A stretch of 29,536 bases of DNA, taken from IMG/VR virus record IMGVR_UViG_3300031673_000346, positions 1 through 29,536 of that record; one strand, given 5' to 3'. Made by a program: the position numbers and the translations under genes. A model generated the notes under the pieces. That model worked only from the letters and a program-made list of their open reading frames with translations, ran no database searches and was not told where the DNA came from. Origin of the DNA: a virus. Of this stretch, positions 1-7,650 are shown in pieces; within the stretch, counting starts at the first letter, position 1; the number at the start of each line of letters is the position of its first letter.

Positions 1-216
1 ACCCAGATTGGTACTCGATGATTTCGCCTTGATTTTGCCGTATTCATTGTACAGATCATCTTTGGGCCCGATGATTTTGATATTCGCCTGCGAAGTCGCC
101 TTGAGAATATCGTAAGGCGGGTTTTGCAGCCCGCCGCCATAATTCCCATACAACCCGGCCGCATTCGCCAGCCTGCACAACATCAAAACTAAAAATATCA
201 ACATCATTTTTCGCAT
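1..216 (-). CDS. Secreted protein, 3' end outside window (partial)
   Basis: The first 72 codons of a leftward gene; the frame is open to the window edge. The start is supported by an upstream ggagag ribosome site about 4 bases from the ATG. The N-terminus is a classical signal peptide: MRK, a hydrophobic run (MMLIFLVLMLC), then RLANA-AG, an A-x-A type signal-peptidase I site near residue 19-20. The mature part is Gly/Tyr/Asn-rich and then polar (ANIKIIGPKDDLYNEYG). It lies 37 bases past the end of the tail-fibre-like gene and is probably the next gene of the same leftward operon. I do not recognise the family. It could be a phage moron exported by the host or the first host gene next to the prophage. 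Confidence 0.7.
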   Translation of the reverse strand, partial: MRKMMLIFLVLMLCRLANAAGLYGNYGGGLQNPPYDILKATSQANIKIIGPKDDLYNEYGKIKAKSSSTNLG

Positions 217-253
217 TTTATCTCTCCGTTTTTTTTGACATTTTATAAAAATC

Positions 254-715
254 TTATACCGTCGGCACAAACCGCAGGAAGGTTTTTCCCCGCAGGTCGC
301 GTATCGCGGTAATTACGCCGTCGGCGTCAACATCTATCTCGGCCAGCTTGATATGGTCCGTCCCCGGCCAGCCGTCCCCATCAATGCCCGATCCGATGGT
401 GTTATCGTTGGCCATCCAGATGTAGGTTGTATCGTTGTCGGTTGGGTCAACCGGACTGCCGGATGTGTACTCTTTTTCGGTGGTATCCCAGCAGTAATGG
501 CCGCCGCGAACATTAAACGTCGTCGAGCTTGCGAAATAGACGCCCAGGGCCGCGAAGGCTTCAAAGGCGTTAAGCAATCCCCATATCATCTGGTAAAAAT
601 CGGCGACATGGTTTGTGTTGTTCTCGGACACCAGCTCAAGCCCTCGCTCTTCGAGCCAGGCCAGTATGTCGGCAAGTGTCGGGTATCCGCGACTCATCGG
701 GTCTGTAGTCAGCAT
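254..715 (-). CDS. Tail-fibre-like / virion-associated protein
   Basis: A 153-aa acidic protein. Its C-terminus (HIKLAEIDVDADGVITAI then RDLRGKTF) follows the pattern common at the ends of phage tail-fibre and host-recognition proteins, where a hydrophobic strand, a GVI turn and a D-R pair recur. The middle is Thr/Asp/Asn-rich (residues about 85-115), and residues 10-65 look helical. The start codon lies inside the end of the 89-aa gene upstream (ATGCTGA), so translation is probably coupled. It is odd that a virion-like protein sits in the early leftward operon rather than the late one. A tail function is inferred from the C-terminal pattern only. Confidence 0.6.
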   Translation of the reverse strand: MLTTDPMSRGYPTLADILAWLEERGLELVSENNTNHVADFYQMIWGLLNAFEAFAALGVYFASSTTFNVRGGHYCWDTTEKEYTSGSPVDPTDNDTTYIWMANDNTIGSGIDGDGWPGTDHIKLAEIDVDADGVITAIRDLRGKTFLRFVPTV

Positions 716-978
716 TTTATTTTCCTTAATTTAATGTTTTCAATATCGAGATTCATTCCGAGTTTTGCCGCTATAGCCGCGACCTCGTACAGTTCCGGCA
801 TTGGTATATCGACTGCGTCATCGTTGGTAATCACCATCGGCGGCGTCGTCAGAAATTTCGCCTCGCACGGCAGGTCGGAGAGCCGCACGCCAAGCTCTTT
901 CATCCGCCCTGATATATTCTGCCGCAGCCGCCGCAGTTTCGACGGCGCCAGCATCATTCGCACAACCTGCTTTTCCAT
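709..978 (-). CDS. Hypothetical protein, 89 aa
   Basis: A basic N-terminal half (MEKQVVRMMLAPSKLRRLRQ) is followed by an acidic, hydrophobic C-terminal half (PELYEVAAIAAKLGMNLDIE). The start is well supported by aaaggggag a few bases upstream. The stop codon overlaps the start of the next leftward gene. I do not recognise a family. A frame on the same strand at 818-1183 overlaps it, but that frame has repetitive Ala/Arg composition and no ribosome site, and is taken as a shadow. The position between a small helical protein and the tail-fibre-like protein suggests an assembly or accessory role, which is not shown. Confidence 0.65.
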   Translation of the reverse strand: MEKQVVRMMLAPSKLRRLRQNISGRMKELGVRLSDLPCEAKFLTTPPMVITNDDAVDIPMPELYEVAAIAAKLGMNLDIENIKLRKIKC

Positions 979-990
979 TTCTCTCCCCTT

Positions 991-1170
991 TCAAATTACT
1001 TGACAGTACTTGTTCCATATTTTTTCGATGCACGCCGCCTGCCGTTCGGTAAAATCTTCCCGCCATTCGTGCATATCGCTGATGAACCGATGTTCCCATT
1101 CGGTCAATTCTTTGACATGGTCCATATCGATAATTTCGTAAAGCTTTTCTCTTAGTTCTTCCTGACTCAT
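991..1170 (-). CDS. Small phage protein, 59 aa
   Basis: It starts MSQEELREKLYEIIDMDHVK and ends with a helical stretch (TERQAACIEKIWNKY). The ATG overlaps the stop of the upstream winged-helix gene by four bases (ATGA), strong evidence that it is translated. The pattern 'W-E-x-x-F-I ... F-T-x-R-Q-x-x-x-I-x-K-I-W-x-K' is a recurring one in small phage proteins of unknown function, often near DNA-replication or recombination genes. It is predicted to be all-helical and cytoplasmic. Its role is unknown. Confidence 0.75.
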   Translation of the reverse strand: MSQEELREKLYEIIDMDHVKELTEWEHRFISDMHEWREDFTERQAACIEKIWNKYCQVI

Positions 1171-1529
1171 ACCGCACCTGCATTTACCGGGGCGCCAAAC
1201 AACAGCCCCTGCCCGCCCGGTCCGGCGGCCTGTTTTCGCCGATACGCCTCGCCGATGATCCGCTTGGCGTCAATCTGCCTGCACTCGTTATAATCCTTCC
1301 ACATCGCTTCATCTTTTGTCAGCCAGTATCCGCCTGCCAGTGTTGCGACAATCCAGTGTCCTCTGTTTCGTAACTCCCGAACTATCGCCCGCACCCGCCG
1401 CCGCTGCGATTCGCGGCGGCCGGTCAGAGCCAGCTTCCCTGCCAGCTCCGCCGCCGTAGCGGGTCCATCCGCTGCCTCCAGGACTCCAAGGCACCTGGCC
1501 GCCAGATACGTGGTGATGACCTCACGCAT
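1167..1529 (-). CDS. Winged-helix DNA-binding protein
   Basis: A 120-aa protein when started at MREVITTYLA. A longer reading from 1586 would overlap the Gam-like gene by 65 bases. The chosen start overlaps the Gam stop by eight bases (ATGCGTGA), the usual spacing in this operon. Residues 1-75 look like a winged helix: helix (AARCLGVLEAA), a TAAELAGKLAL turn-helix, a recognition helix rich in Arg (RRRVRAIVRELRNRGHWI), then a wing (VATLAGGYWLT). The C-terminal tail is basic and Gly-rich and ends near a GGQGLLFG segment. It is probably a phage regulator or a replication accessory protein. The target is unknown. Confidence 0.7.
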   Translation of the reverse strand: MREVITTYLAARCLGVLEAADGPATAAELAGKLALTGRRESQRRRVRAIVRELRNRGHWIVATLAGGYWLTKDEAMWKDYNECRQIDAKRIIGEAYRRKQAAGPGGQGLLFGAPVNAGAV

Positions 1530-2058
1530 TCCTTGTCTCTGAATAATCCACAGCCGCCGGCAAATCCGGCTCGGCGAAAAACACATCCTTGCATTTCCGA
1601 TGGGCGCCTACGGAGGCAAGCTGCATATCCGTCAGTTTGCCGAGGGCGTCTTTATCCGGATCTTCCTTGGTCCGTATAAGGCCTTTTGAAGCGGACTTAA
1701 AAACCTCTTTAATCCGACTTAAAGTATCCTTTGCGGTGATTACCACAGAGCTTGCCCGCCAGCCGAGGACGCCGAACTGCAGTTTGCGGCTTTTGAATTT
1801 CCCGAAGTCGTCTTTGTGCGAAGCGGCGAATGCTTCGAGGCTTCTGATGTAGATGCCGACACGGATTGCCGGAATTGTGGTGGAGTTTTTTAGTTCGGCC
1901 TTTGCCTCATCTATTTTTGTCTTGGCCGTATCCTCAAAACCGCGTATTTCAAGTTGTGTATTTCCGATAAGACGAAGAAATTCGTCCGCATCTTCCCAGT
2001 CCTTTATCGGTATCAGGTTCTGGTCAGACTTTAAGCGTGTTTTCGACTTCCCTGCCAT
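1522..2058 (-). CDS. gam: Mu Gam-like host-nuclease inhibitor
   Basis: A 178-aa protein, close to the 174 aa of Mu Gam. Gam binds double-stranded DNA ends as a Ku-like dimer and protects phage DNA from RecBCD-type exonucleases during transposition. Matching signs: a long charged helix near residues 30-60 (IRGFEDTAKTKIDEAKAELK), the central FGVLGWR..S.VI block about residues 96-106, and the downstream IRTKEDPDKDAL about residues 127-138, which parallels IRTKQEINKEAI in Mu Gam. The start lies 35 bases inside the upstream gene, with agggac about 8 bases before it. The family is Phage_Mu_Gam by recall; no search was run. Confidence 0.88.
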   Translation of the reverse strand: MAGKSKTRLKSDQNLIPIKDWEDADEFLRLIGNTQLEIRGFEDTAKTKIDEAKAELKNSTTIPAIRVGIYIRSLEAFAASHKDDFGKFKSRKLQFGVLGWRASSVVITAKDTLSRIKEVFKSASKGLIRTKEDPDKDALGKLTDMQLASVGAHRKCKDVFFAEPDLPAAVDYSETRNA

Positions 2059-2557
2059 TTTTAACGTCCCTGTATTGTTCGGTTATATCCCCCAGTGATT
2101 TGTATTCGGCGCCGTCTTTGCGGCAAAGTATCGCCTTAAGCGCCTCGATTAAGTTGTACGCCTCTCGATTGCTCAGGCAGAACGGCTCGCCGGTCCTGTC
2201 TTTGGTCATTTTGTTTATAAAATTGCCGAGGTGTATTTTCGTCCAGCCCATATCTCCGCACAAGTAATCGATTGCCTGAATCTGTGCGTAGCTTACCGAA
2301 TCCTCATCGGCAGCGGCGGCCCTGTCGCGGAAGTGCGTCTCGCTGTGATCCGGATGCCGCCAGCCCATTGATTCGCATATAGCCAGAAAGTCGTCGAGCT
2401 GCCGGTTATTGAGTTGTTTGCAGGTATTGACCTGGCAGCCGTTGTATTGCCGGTAGTTTCGCAGCAGCAGACGGTATCTGCCATCCTGCTGCCCATCCCG
2501 CAGCCCGGCCGCCCGTGCGGCCGTCTGAACAAGTTTTATTTGTTCCTTATTAAGCAT
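2024..2557 (-). CDS. GemA-like regulatory protein (Mu gp16 family)
   Basis: A 177-aa protein resembling the GemA/DUF1018 family. Mu GemA modulates host gene expression and DNA gyrase activity. The family layout is visible: an N-terminal helix (KEQIKLVQTAARAAGL), a short YR-LL-R-Y segment, the conserved 'L-x-x-x-Q-L-D-D-F' type helix about residues 47-58, and a C-terminal half with SYAQIQAIDYLCGDMGW, LGNFINKMTK and EAYNLIEALKAIL. It precedes gam, as expected for a Mu-type early block. The start overlaps the stop of the previous gene by eight bases. Residues 76-86 are a charged insert between the two halves. Confidence 0.8.
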   Translation of the reverse strand: MLNKEQIKLVQTAARAAGLRDGQQDGRYRLLLRNYRQYNGCQVNTCKQLNNRQLDDFLAICESMGWRHPDHSETHFRDRAAAADEDSVSYAQIQAIDYLCGDMGWTKIHLGNFINKMTKDRTGEPFCLSNREAYNLIEALKAILCRKDGAEYKSLGDITEQYRDVKNGREVENTLKV

Positions 2558-2918
2558 TAATTACAACAACTTTATCTTTCCCGACCATATCCAGGAGTTC
2601 TTCAATTGGTCCCCTGTAATCATGGCCGTCGCGAGGAATCTGCTCACAATCTAAAACAGCACCATGTGCGGATTCAAGTTCAGATAATATCTGTTTCCAA
2701 TTATCTGTATTGACGTTCTCAAGTGAGATATTTTTCAGTTCCGGGTACTGTCTCAATAAATACGGCTTACATTCTCTGGCCGCACGGGGCAATTGATGTG
2801 TGTAAAGCGTGTCGTTTGTAAGAAAATTCAGGATTTTATAAACTTCACCAATATCACACATTAAATTTTCATGCGTTATTGATAATACTTGCCCCAAAGT
2901 AAATTTTCCTGTTTTCAT
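2550..2918 (-). CDS. Phage protein resembling DUF7736
   Basis: A 122-aa protein. The first 55 residues carry a recognisable phage pattern: FTLGQVLSIT, then IGEVYKILNFLT and the block TLYTHQLPRAARECKPYLL, which I recall from DUF7736-type phage proteins of unknown function. The C-terminal half (YRGPIEELLDMVGKDKVVVI) looks like an independent alpha/beta segment. The gene overlaps the GemA-like start by eight bases. No catalytic motif is visible. It is likely a cytoplasmic early-phase accessory protein. Confidence 0.75.
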   Translation of the reverse strand: MKTGKFTLGQVLSITHENLMCDIGEVYKILNFLTNDTLYTHQLPRAARECKPYLLRQYPELKNISLENVNTDNWKQILSELESAHGAVLDCEQIPRDGHDYRGPIEELLDMVGKDKVVVINA

Positions 2919-2939
2919 TTTTCAATCGTCAATCGAAAA

Positions 2940-3089
2940 TCATTCCAACGTCAGTTTCATTCGACGAAGTTTGCTTTGATCGTAATATCCTCTAACACGT
3001 CCTTTTCTGTCGCGAATAGCAATTCCCTCTTTCCATTCTCTGTCCTTCGCCACGACTAACATTTTTTTGACACGCCTCAAATTTCCCAT
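2940..3089 (-). CDS. Small basic protein, 49 aa
   Basis: MGNLRRVKKMLVVAKDREWK, then a Gly/Arg-rich middle and SKLRRMKLTLE. It is strongly basic. A gaaggga ribosome site lies about 6 bases before the ATG. It fills the gap between two clearly coding genes, and short copies of a caatcgtcaat repeat sit just outside both ends. The composition suggests nucleic-acid binding; the family is not recognised. Confidence 0.6.
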   Translation of the reverse strand: MGNLRRVKKMLVVAKDREWKEGIAIRDRKGRVRGYYDQSKLRRMKLTLE

Positions 3090-3118
3090 CGTTATCCCTT
3101 CAATCGTCAATCCTAAAT

Positions 3119-3439
3119 CTACTTTAGACGGTTAAGCACTTCAAAGTCTTTTTCTTCTAAATCCCACGTTCCAACTTTTGGCGGTTTAACGTGCGGCATC
3201 GGTGGGAAATCTTTTTTCCGCAGCCTGGGCAGTCCGTGGTATTTTTCGTAAAACTCGCAAGCCGACGTATCCTCTCTGTGCCGCCCGCTAATAAAAAGGC
3301 AATCTTCCGTCATATGGTCGAAAAACATACAATTATGGCACGTGCGATTTCGCCGTCTTAACCATCGATAATAGGCTTCGTGGGCGAAGTATCCCAAAAA
3401 GCAGCCTATTGCCATGTAAAAAAATACGCGTTCTATCAT
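3119..3439 (-). CDS. Membrane-anchored cysteine-rich protein
   Basis: A 106-aa protein with one N-terminal membrane segment (residues about 4-20, VFFYMAIGCFLGYFAHEA), a short basic stretch (RWLRRRNR), then a Cys cluster C-x2-C ... C ... C (CHNC at 34-37, then DC and AC near 47 and 60) that could bind zinc. The tail is Pro/Lys-rich. Its ATG overlaps the stop of the MuB-like gene by four bases (ATGA), so it belongs to the transposition operon. Function unknown; membrane topology and metal binding are inferred from sequence only. Confidence 0.7.
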   Translation of the reverse strand: MIERVFFYMAIGCFLGYFAHEAYYRWLRRRNRTCHNCMFFDHMTEDCLFISGRHREDTSACEFYEKYHGLPRLRKKDFPPMPHVKPPKVGTWDLEEKDFEVLNRLK

Positions 3440-4566
3440 GCCGTTTTCGCCTCCGCTTGTGCTTGCGATTCCGCATCCGCCGTTAAAGCCATCGGCATAT
3501 TGTCCCTGACTGGCAGGCCGAGCAGCTCTATCGCCGAAAGGATAATCGCCGAATCGATTGTATTGATTTTGCCCGTTTTGACTTCGACGCTGTTATGTAT
3601 GGCCGAGATTATTATGCTGCACGTCCGCAGCCTGCCGGTTTGCGGCGTCTTTGCGATCCGTTTAAGCAGCCCAGCGCCGTCGCCGGTAAGTTTTAGTCCG
3701 CCGTACTCGTACAATTTCCGTATATCATCGGCTGTATAAAGTCCGCCGTCCTTGCCGCCGGCTGCGGCTAATTTATCCAGGTCAAGTATTTTCAAAAGTC
3801 TGGACCTGAACTGGTCCATAGATTCGTATCCCCGCCGCGTCGCCGGCTGCCGGATGGTTTCAAGGATATGGTTATTGCCGGCCAGTATGAGCGGCGAGCC
3901 GTTCTCGGAGATTATCTGGCGGAGTTGGTTAAGACAGACCGCAGACAGACTCGATGCCTCATCTATCAATACCGTCATCTCTCTGGTCCGCAGGTAAGCA
4001 TCGATGTTTGTCGCTATGGTTTTAAGGCTGCCGTGCTTGTCAATCGCCATCGCCTCGGCTATCCGGGCAAACAGGGCCGCCGAGCTCATCGTATCGTTGA
4101 GCTTGGCATATACGCTGTTTTTGCTTTGCTCGGCGTATTGCTGCAGGCATTCTGATTTGCCGTGCCCGGCGTCGCCGACGATAAGACTGATGCGTCCTTC
4201 CTGCGGTTTGCTGAACGATTCGGTGTTTCGTATTACCGTCAGTATCGCGCGGGCGACGGTCGTTTCGATGTACCCCGATTCTTTTACGCGACGGTTGCGT
4301 CTTTCATACCGATTGATAAAATCGGTCAGCTTGGCGCACAGCCCTTTTACATCGCCGCTGTATTTACCGGCAAGAAAATTGCTGATTTGCGTATCGCTTA
4401 CGCCGTTTTTTTTCGCAAGCTGCGACTGTGATATATCGTATTTTGTCAGGAAGTCTTTAACATTCCCGCGAAACACGTTCATCTCTGTGCTGTTCATATT
4501 CGGTATCCGTACCTCAATTCGCCGAGCTTCCTGCTCCATTCCTTGCTGGAGCCAGTTATCAGTCAT
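3436..4566 (-). CDS. MuB-like transposition ATPase (target-DNA activator)
   Basis: A 376-aa AAA+ ATPase. In Mu, MuB coats target DNA, delivers it to the transposase and provides target immunity. Residues about 38-66 form a helix-turn-helix (YDISQSQLAKKNGVSDTQIS), as in the N-terminal domain of MuB. The Walker A motif is GDAGHGKS at 131-138, Walker B is TVLIDE at 198-203, and a sensor-like LAGN follows about residue 229. The C-terminal third (TGRLRTCSIIISAI onward) matches the position of the MuB C-terminal helical domain. The start overlaps the transposase stop by eight bases, the order A then B as in Mu. At 376 aa it is longer than the 312 aa of MuB because of N- and C-terminal extensions. 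Confidence 0.92.
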   Translation of the reverse strand: MTDNWLQQGMEQEARRIEVRIPNMNSTEMNVFRGNVKDFLTKYDISQSQLAKKNGVSDTQISNFLAGKYSGDVKGLCAKLTDFINRYERRNRRVKESGYIETTVARAILTVIRNTESFSKPQEGRISLIVGDAGHGKSECLQQYAEQSKNSVYAKLNDTMSSAALFARIAEAMAIDKHGSLKTIATNIDAYLRTREMTVLIDEASSLSAVCLNQLRQIISENGSPLILAGNNHILETIRQPATRRGYESMDQFRSRLLKILDLDKLAAAGGKDGGLYTADDIRKLYEYGGLKLTGDGAGLLKRIAKTPQTGRLRTCSIIISAIHNSVEVKTGKINTIDSAIILSAIELLGLPVRDNMPMALTADAESQAQAEAKTA

Positions 4567-6553
4567 CGCAAAGTCTCAACCTGGTCATCGTTCTTTCTTT
4601 TCCGCTAAAATCCAGATGCAGTGATGGCGCCTGTTCGCCCTCGGCGGCCATCCCGCCGTAGTCGATATTAAGTTGCGGCACTTGCGTCAAGCCTTCCGCC
4701 CCCGCCGCCCTGCGCACCGTCTTCATATTTACCTGCCTTTGGTGTTCTCTTACCTGCCCATCCATCGCCGTACCCACAGGCCGCAGCCTCTGTCCCGGCC
4801 GCGATTCGGCGGGCTGCTGCATCCTGTCGGCCATCGCCGCCAGCGTCAGGCTGGTCAGGTCGGTATTGGCCGTCTTCGACGCCGGGGCAAATTGTTTTAC
4901 TATTTTTCGCGCCCGGGTCTTTGCCGCCGTGGCCTCTCGCCTCGCTGTGTCATCCGCCCCCGCGCCGTAAGCGATCATTTGCATTTGTTCGGCGACGGCA
5001 ACAAGTTTGTAGGTGTTGGCGTCATAGACATAGACACGGGATATATCATCCGGGTCATACGCGACCCGCACATCCTTGCCCTGGTATGCCATTAAGGCAG
5101 TATCGAACTGGCCGTACCACAGGCCCGCAACCTTTACCCCGTTCTTACCGACCGTCTGTGCGCCGCTCCATACGCGGCAGAGCAAATCAAGCACACCGTC
5201 GGCCAGGACACGTCTGCTTTCCCTGCCTGCAAGTACATCAGCCGGGCAGCGCCCGTCCATCCCACGGCCGCTGTGGGCGGTGTGGTTGTAAATTTCGACG
5301 TACTGTCCAACGCCCTCGGCGAAATCCTCAATGCTCATCGCCTCGGCCACGGCTTTTTCCGTCAGCAGATAATCTTTAAGGTCTTCAGGCCGCCGGGCGG
5401 TATCCTTGCCGCAATAGGTCGGCATCGTCTTGACAAACTGCCCTTCGAGCGTATCGAACCATCGCTCGATAGCCTTTGATTGCGGATGATATGGAATGGC
5501 AAAAGAAACAGTGATATTCAAAAGCGCATACAGGCCCGCCGTCGTTTCCTCGTCAAGCTGCAGCGACTTTGTAATCCGCCGCCGCGCCTTTGTCGTTCCG
5601 GTGAACGCCTCACTGTCATAGTCTTTGCCGTTGTCTATTTTGACCGCATCCGGCGGGCCGTATTTCTCGGCGCCCCGTTTGAATGCCGCAAGTATGGTCG
5701 ATGAGTTCGGCTGCGGCGTAATCATCCAGCCGACAACATTCCGGCTTCGCATATCTTCCCAGGCCGTTATCCAGGGCCGAATCCACTTATTGCGGTATCT
5801 TACCCAGCAGTCAAACTGATGATGGTCGCCAATCCAGACGGCGCCGGGTTTGATTGAGTCCATATCGGTTTCGATATACGGGGCGCATCTGGCGTCGTAT
5901 GCAGCCCGCCCTTCGCGTTTTAGCACCCGCATCGGCAGGGGTATTTTTTTCTCCGCATATCGCTGCATCGTCCGCAGCGGCGGAATCGTCCAGTTTTTAT
6001 TTTGCGATTTATTTATATAGCGTATGTTCAGCCAGCACAATTTGACAGACAGCCTCTGCTCGGTAAGATACATACCCTTAAATTCTTCCCACGCATCGGG
6101 ACTGATAGTCGTCTCGCCGTATTCAATCCCGCCGCGTCCATCCAGCAGCCCAATAAATCCATCTCGTCGCCAATCAGACATCCACCGCTGCAGCGTCCGC
6201 ACCGGTACACCTTTTATGGCGGCAAATCCTTTCAGGGCGACCGTCCATTTTGTATCGTTTTTTGTATCATCCCGAACGGCCCGGGAGCAAAACTTTTCGC
6301 ATTCCCGAACTATCCCGACTTTTCGCAGGGCGGCGTCTCGTTTGGGAGCGGGCACGGCGGCAAGTTCCAGCCCGCCCAATTTTTCATTGCTGATATCCGC
6401 CACAAGCAAAGGGTGGGCGGTTGAGGGGATTTGCCACTGCGCGCTTTCCCGGAATGCGCCGGGCAGTTCGCCGGCTTTGCACTTTTGGCGCACTCGTGTT
6501 TGCGAGACACCGAGCCGTTCGGCGGCCTGTTGTACTGTAAAGCATTCGGTCAT
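4559..6553 (-). CDS. Mu-like DDE transposase (MuA family)
   Basis: A 664-aa protein, almost exactly the size of MuA (663 aa). It cuts the phage ends and joins them to target DNA. The start at MTECFTVQQA overlaps the upstream stop (ATGA); the open frame continues upstream to 6940 but lies over the zinc-ribbon gene. Residues 1-45 are a MerR/excisionase-type helix-turn-helix (AAERLGVSQTRVRQKCKAGE) and about 105-140 a second HTH (VRTLQRWMSDWRRDGF). The RNase H-like core follows with likely catalytic D243 (IGDHHQF), D307 (KIDNGKD) and E363 (KAIERWF). The D-D and D-E spacings of 64 and 56 are close to MuA (67 and 56). A beta-barrel Mu-type C domain spans about 435-525, and a basic tail follows (ARKIVKQF), the region used by MuA for MuB contact and nuclease activity. 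Confidence 0.95.
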   Translation of the reverse strand: MTECFTVQQAAERLGVSQTRVRQKCKAGELPGAFRESAQWQIPSTAHPLLVADISNEKLGGLELAAVPAPKRDAALRKVGIVRECEKFCSRAVRDDTKNDTKWTVALKGFAAIKGVPVRTLQRWMSDWRRDGFIGLLDGRGGIEYGETTISPDAWEEFKGMYLTEQRLSVKLCWLNIRYINKSQNKNWTIPPLRTMQRYAEKKIPLPMRVLKREGRAAYDARCAPYIETDMDSIKPGAVWIGDHHQFDCWVRYRNKWIRPWITAWEDMRSRNVVGWMITPQPNSSTILAAFKRGAEKYGPPDAVKIDNGKDYDSEAFTGTTKARRRITKSLQLDEETTAGLYALLNITVSFAIPYHPQSKAIERWFDTLEGQFVKTMPTYCGKDTARRPEDLKDYLLTEKAVAEAMSIEDFAEGVGQYVEIYNHTAHSGRGMDGRCPADVLAGRESRRVLADGVLDLLCRVWSGAQTVGKNGVKVAGLWYGQFDTALMAYQGKDVRVAYDPDDISRVYVYDANTYKLVAVAEQMQMIAYGAGADDTARREATAAKTRARKIVKQFAPASKTANTDLTSLTLAAMADRMQQPAESRPGQRLRPVGTAMDGQVREHQRQVNMKTVRRAAGAEGLTQVPQLNIDYGGMAAEGEQAPSLHLDFSGKERTMTRLRLCDD

Positions 6554-6987
6554 TTGATTGCCTTTGCCATTTCGATTGCCGCATCTTTCAGTTGGTCCAG
6601 CACAGCCGCCATGCCCACCAGGAGTTTCGGCATATCGGCCGATGGCGTGTATCCGTTTTGGAAATCCCCGCCCGGCCCGGTCATTACAGGCGGCGTTTCC
6701 GCCTGCGGCAGCGGCGGCGGTTCGATTACTGTCGCCCACTGCCCGTCGCAGAACGGTATATTGTTTTGCAGTGTGTATGGCAGGTACTTGTGCAGTATCC
6801 ACGCCCCGGAAAGTCCGGCGAACTGGACCGCGATAAACCCGCGTCTGCAAGCAAAGCAATATCCCTGATATGTCCTGTAGTCGCGGCCTTCGGCTCTGTA
6901 CTGCGGATACAGCAGCGGGTACGGCAGCGGCTTGCAGCACTGCGGGCAGATTACTCCGGCCTGTGTTTGTTTCGGCATAGATACCAT
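6550..6987 (-). CDS. Zinc-ribbon protein upstream of transposase
   Basis: A 145-aa protein. CPQC (residues 14-17, followed by an extra Cys) and CFAC (about 44-47) make a four-cysteine zinc ribbon. The middle is aromatic, then comes a Pro/Gly-rich linker (EPPPLPQAETPPVMTGPGG), and a C-terminal helix (LVGMAAVLDQLKDAAIEMAKA). The stop overlaps the transposase start by four bases, so the two are made together. The start at 6987 is preferred because cggaa lies about 8 bases upstream, while the ATG at 6978 has none. A possible role is a transposase cofactor or regulator, on context only. Confidence 0.7.
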   Translation of the reverse strand: MVSMPKQTQAGVICPQCCKPLPYPLLYPQYRAEGRDYRTYQGYCFACRRGFIAVQFAGLSGAWILHKYLPYTLQNNIPFCDGQWATVIEPPPLPQAETPPVMTGPGGDFQNGYTPSADMPKLLVGMAAVLDQLKDAAIEMAKAIK

Positions 6988-6998
6988 ATCTTTATTTC

Positions 6999-7066
6999 CG
7001 ATTTTCTATTTACTATTTTCGATTTTCAATTTTCAATTTTCTCTTCCTATACCCTCTTCCTATACC
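6999..7066. repeat. Composite tandem repeat (ATTTTC-type plus CTCTTCCTATACC-type)
   Basis: A gattttc/caattttc tandem tract is followed directly by ctcttcctataccctcttcctatacc. The second part recurs near 24862-24888. The repeat supplies the stop codon of the HTH gene (TAG at 7060-7062) and separates it from the zinc-ribbon gene. It belongs to the dispersed repeat set described in the findings. Confidence 0.75.
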
Positions 7067-7518
7067 TTGTTAACAATCATTGCGTAAATTCTGCCCTGCA
7101 GTCCCATCATCCGGGGAAATTCCTTTTTGAACCGTTCGATTGAGCGCCGGTCGGAATCATCGACCCTGCCGTCGGCGAAGATATCGAGTATTTCCTGCTC
7201 GACCCCGATTTGTGATCTGCGCATCTTTATCAGCGTCTCGAGCGAGCATTTAAGGTCCCCGCAGGTTTCAACCGGCACGCTGATTACCGATATATCGCCT
7301 GTTATAAGCTGTAGTATCCGCAGGTCGCGTGTCCGCCCGTACACCGTCCGCCAGATGACCGATGGTATTGTCGCCTCGCCGGACAGGTAGCGATAAATCT
7401 GCGACCCGCTTCGTCCGGTCAGGCTTGCCAGCTGCTTGACCGTCATCCCGGCGTCTTCCAGCGCCTGCGATAGTGTCAGGTTATCGTCCGACAATTCGTG
7501 ATCCTCTTGTTTGTGCAT
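7060..7518 (-). CDS. HTH regulator (XRE-like; Ner- or CII-like position)
   Basis: A 152-aa protein with an N-terminal helix-turn-helix (residues about 14-50: LSQALEDAGMTVKQLASLTG then SGSQIYRYLSGE). Next comes an IPSVIWRTVYGRTRDLRILQ block, which resembles the CII/CP76-type phage regulators. The C-terminal region is helical and charged (SLETLIKMRRSQIGVEQEIL). It sits upstream of the zinc-ribbon, transposase and MuB genes, where Mu-like phages carry a Ner-type control protein, so it probably regulates early transcription. The last two residues and the stop lie in a dispersed repeat. The start has ggaaa about 7 bases upstream. It could instead be the lysogeny repressor. Confidence 0.75.
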   Translation of the reverse strand: MHKQEDHELSDDNLTLSQALEDAGMTVKQLASLTGRSGSQIYRYLSGEATIPSVIWRTVYGRTRDLRILQLITGDISVISVPVETCGDLKCSLETLIKMRRSQIGVEQEILDIFADGRVDDSDRRSIERFKKEFPRMMGLQGRIYAMIVNKV

Positions 7519-7559
7519 CCCTGCGTTTCCTCAATCCGTTTCCTGTTTTCAATTTTTCC

Positions 7560-7643
7560 ACCACGAAGCTCACGAAGGCACACGAAGTTTTATATATACT
7601 TTATTATTTCTTTCTTCGTGTTTCTCTGTGCCCTTCGTGGTTA
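7560..7643. repeat. ACCACGAAG inverted-repeat element, copy 1
   Basis: Begins ACCACGAAGCTCACGAAGGC and ends with the near reverse complement cccttcgtggt, with an AT-rich centre (ttttatatatactttattat). A second copy at 8524-8607 is nearly identical over its first 45 bases. It could fold into a long imperfect hairpin. Here it lies between the HTH gene and a small zinc-ribbon gene. Confidence 0.85.
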
Positions 7644-7650
7644 ATTTTTT

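Noticed and set aside
353-1003. Long plus-strand frame opposite the tail-fibre-like and 89-aa genes
   Set aside because: Composition is poor, it has no ribosome site, and the minus-strand genes are coupled by overlaps; it is a shadow.
818-1183. 121-aa minus-strand frame
   Set aside because: It overlaps three better supported genes (the 89-aa, 59-aa and winged-helix genes), two of them coupled by overlaps, and is Ala/Arg-biased.
4559-6940. A 793-aa version of the transposase
   Set aside because: The extra 129 residues lie on the zinc-ribbon gene in another frame and have shadow-type composition; the ATGA overlap at 6550-6553 fixes the real start.
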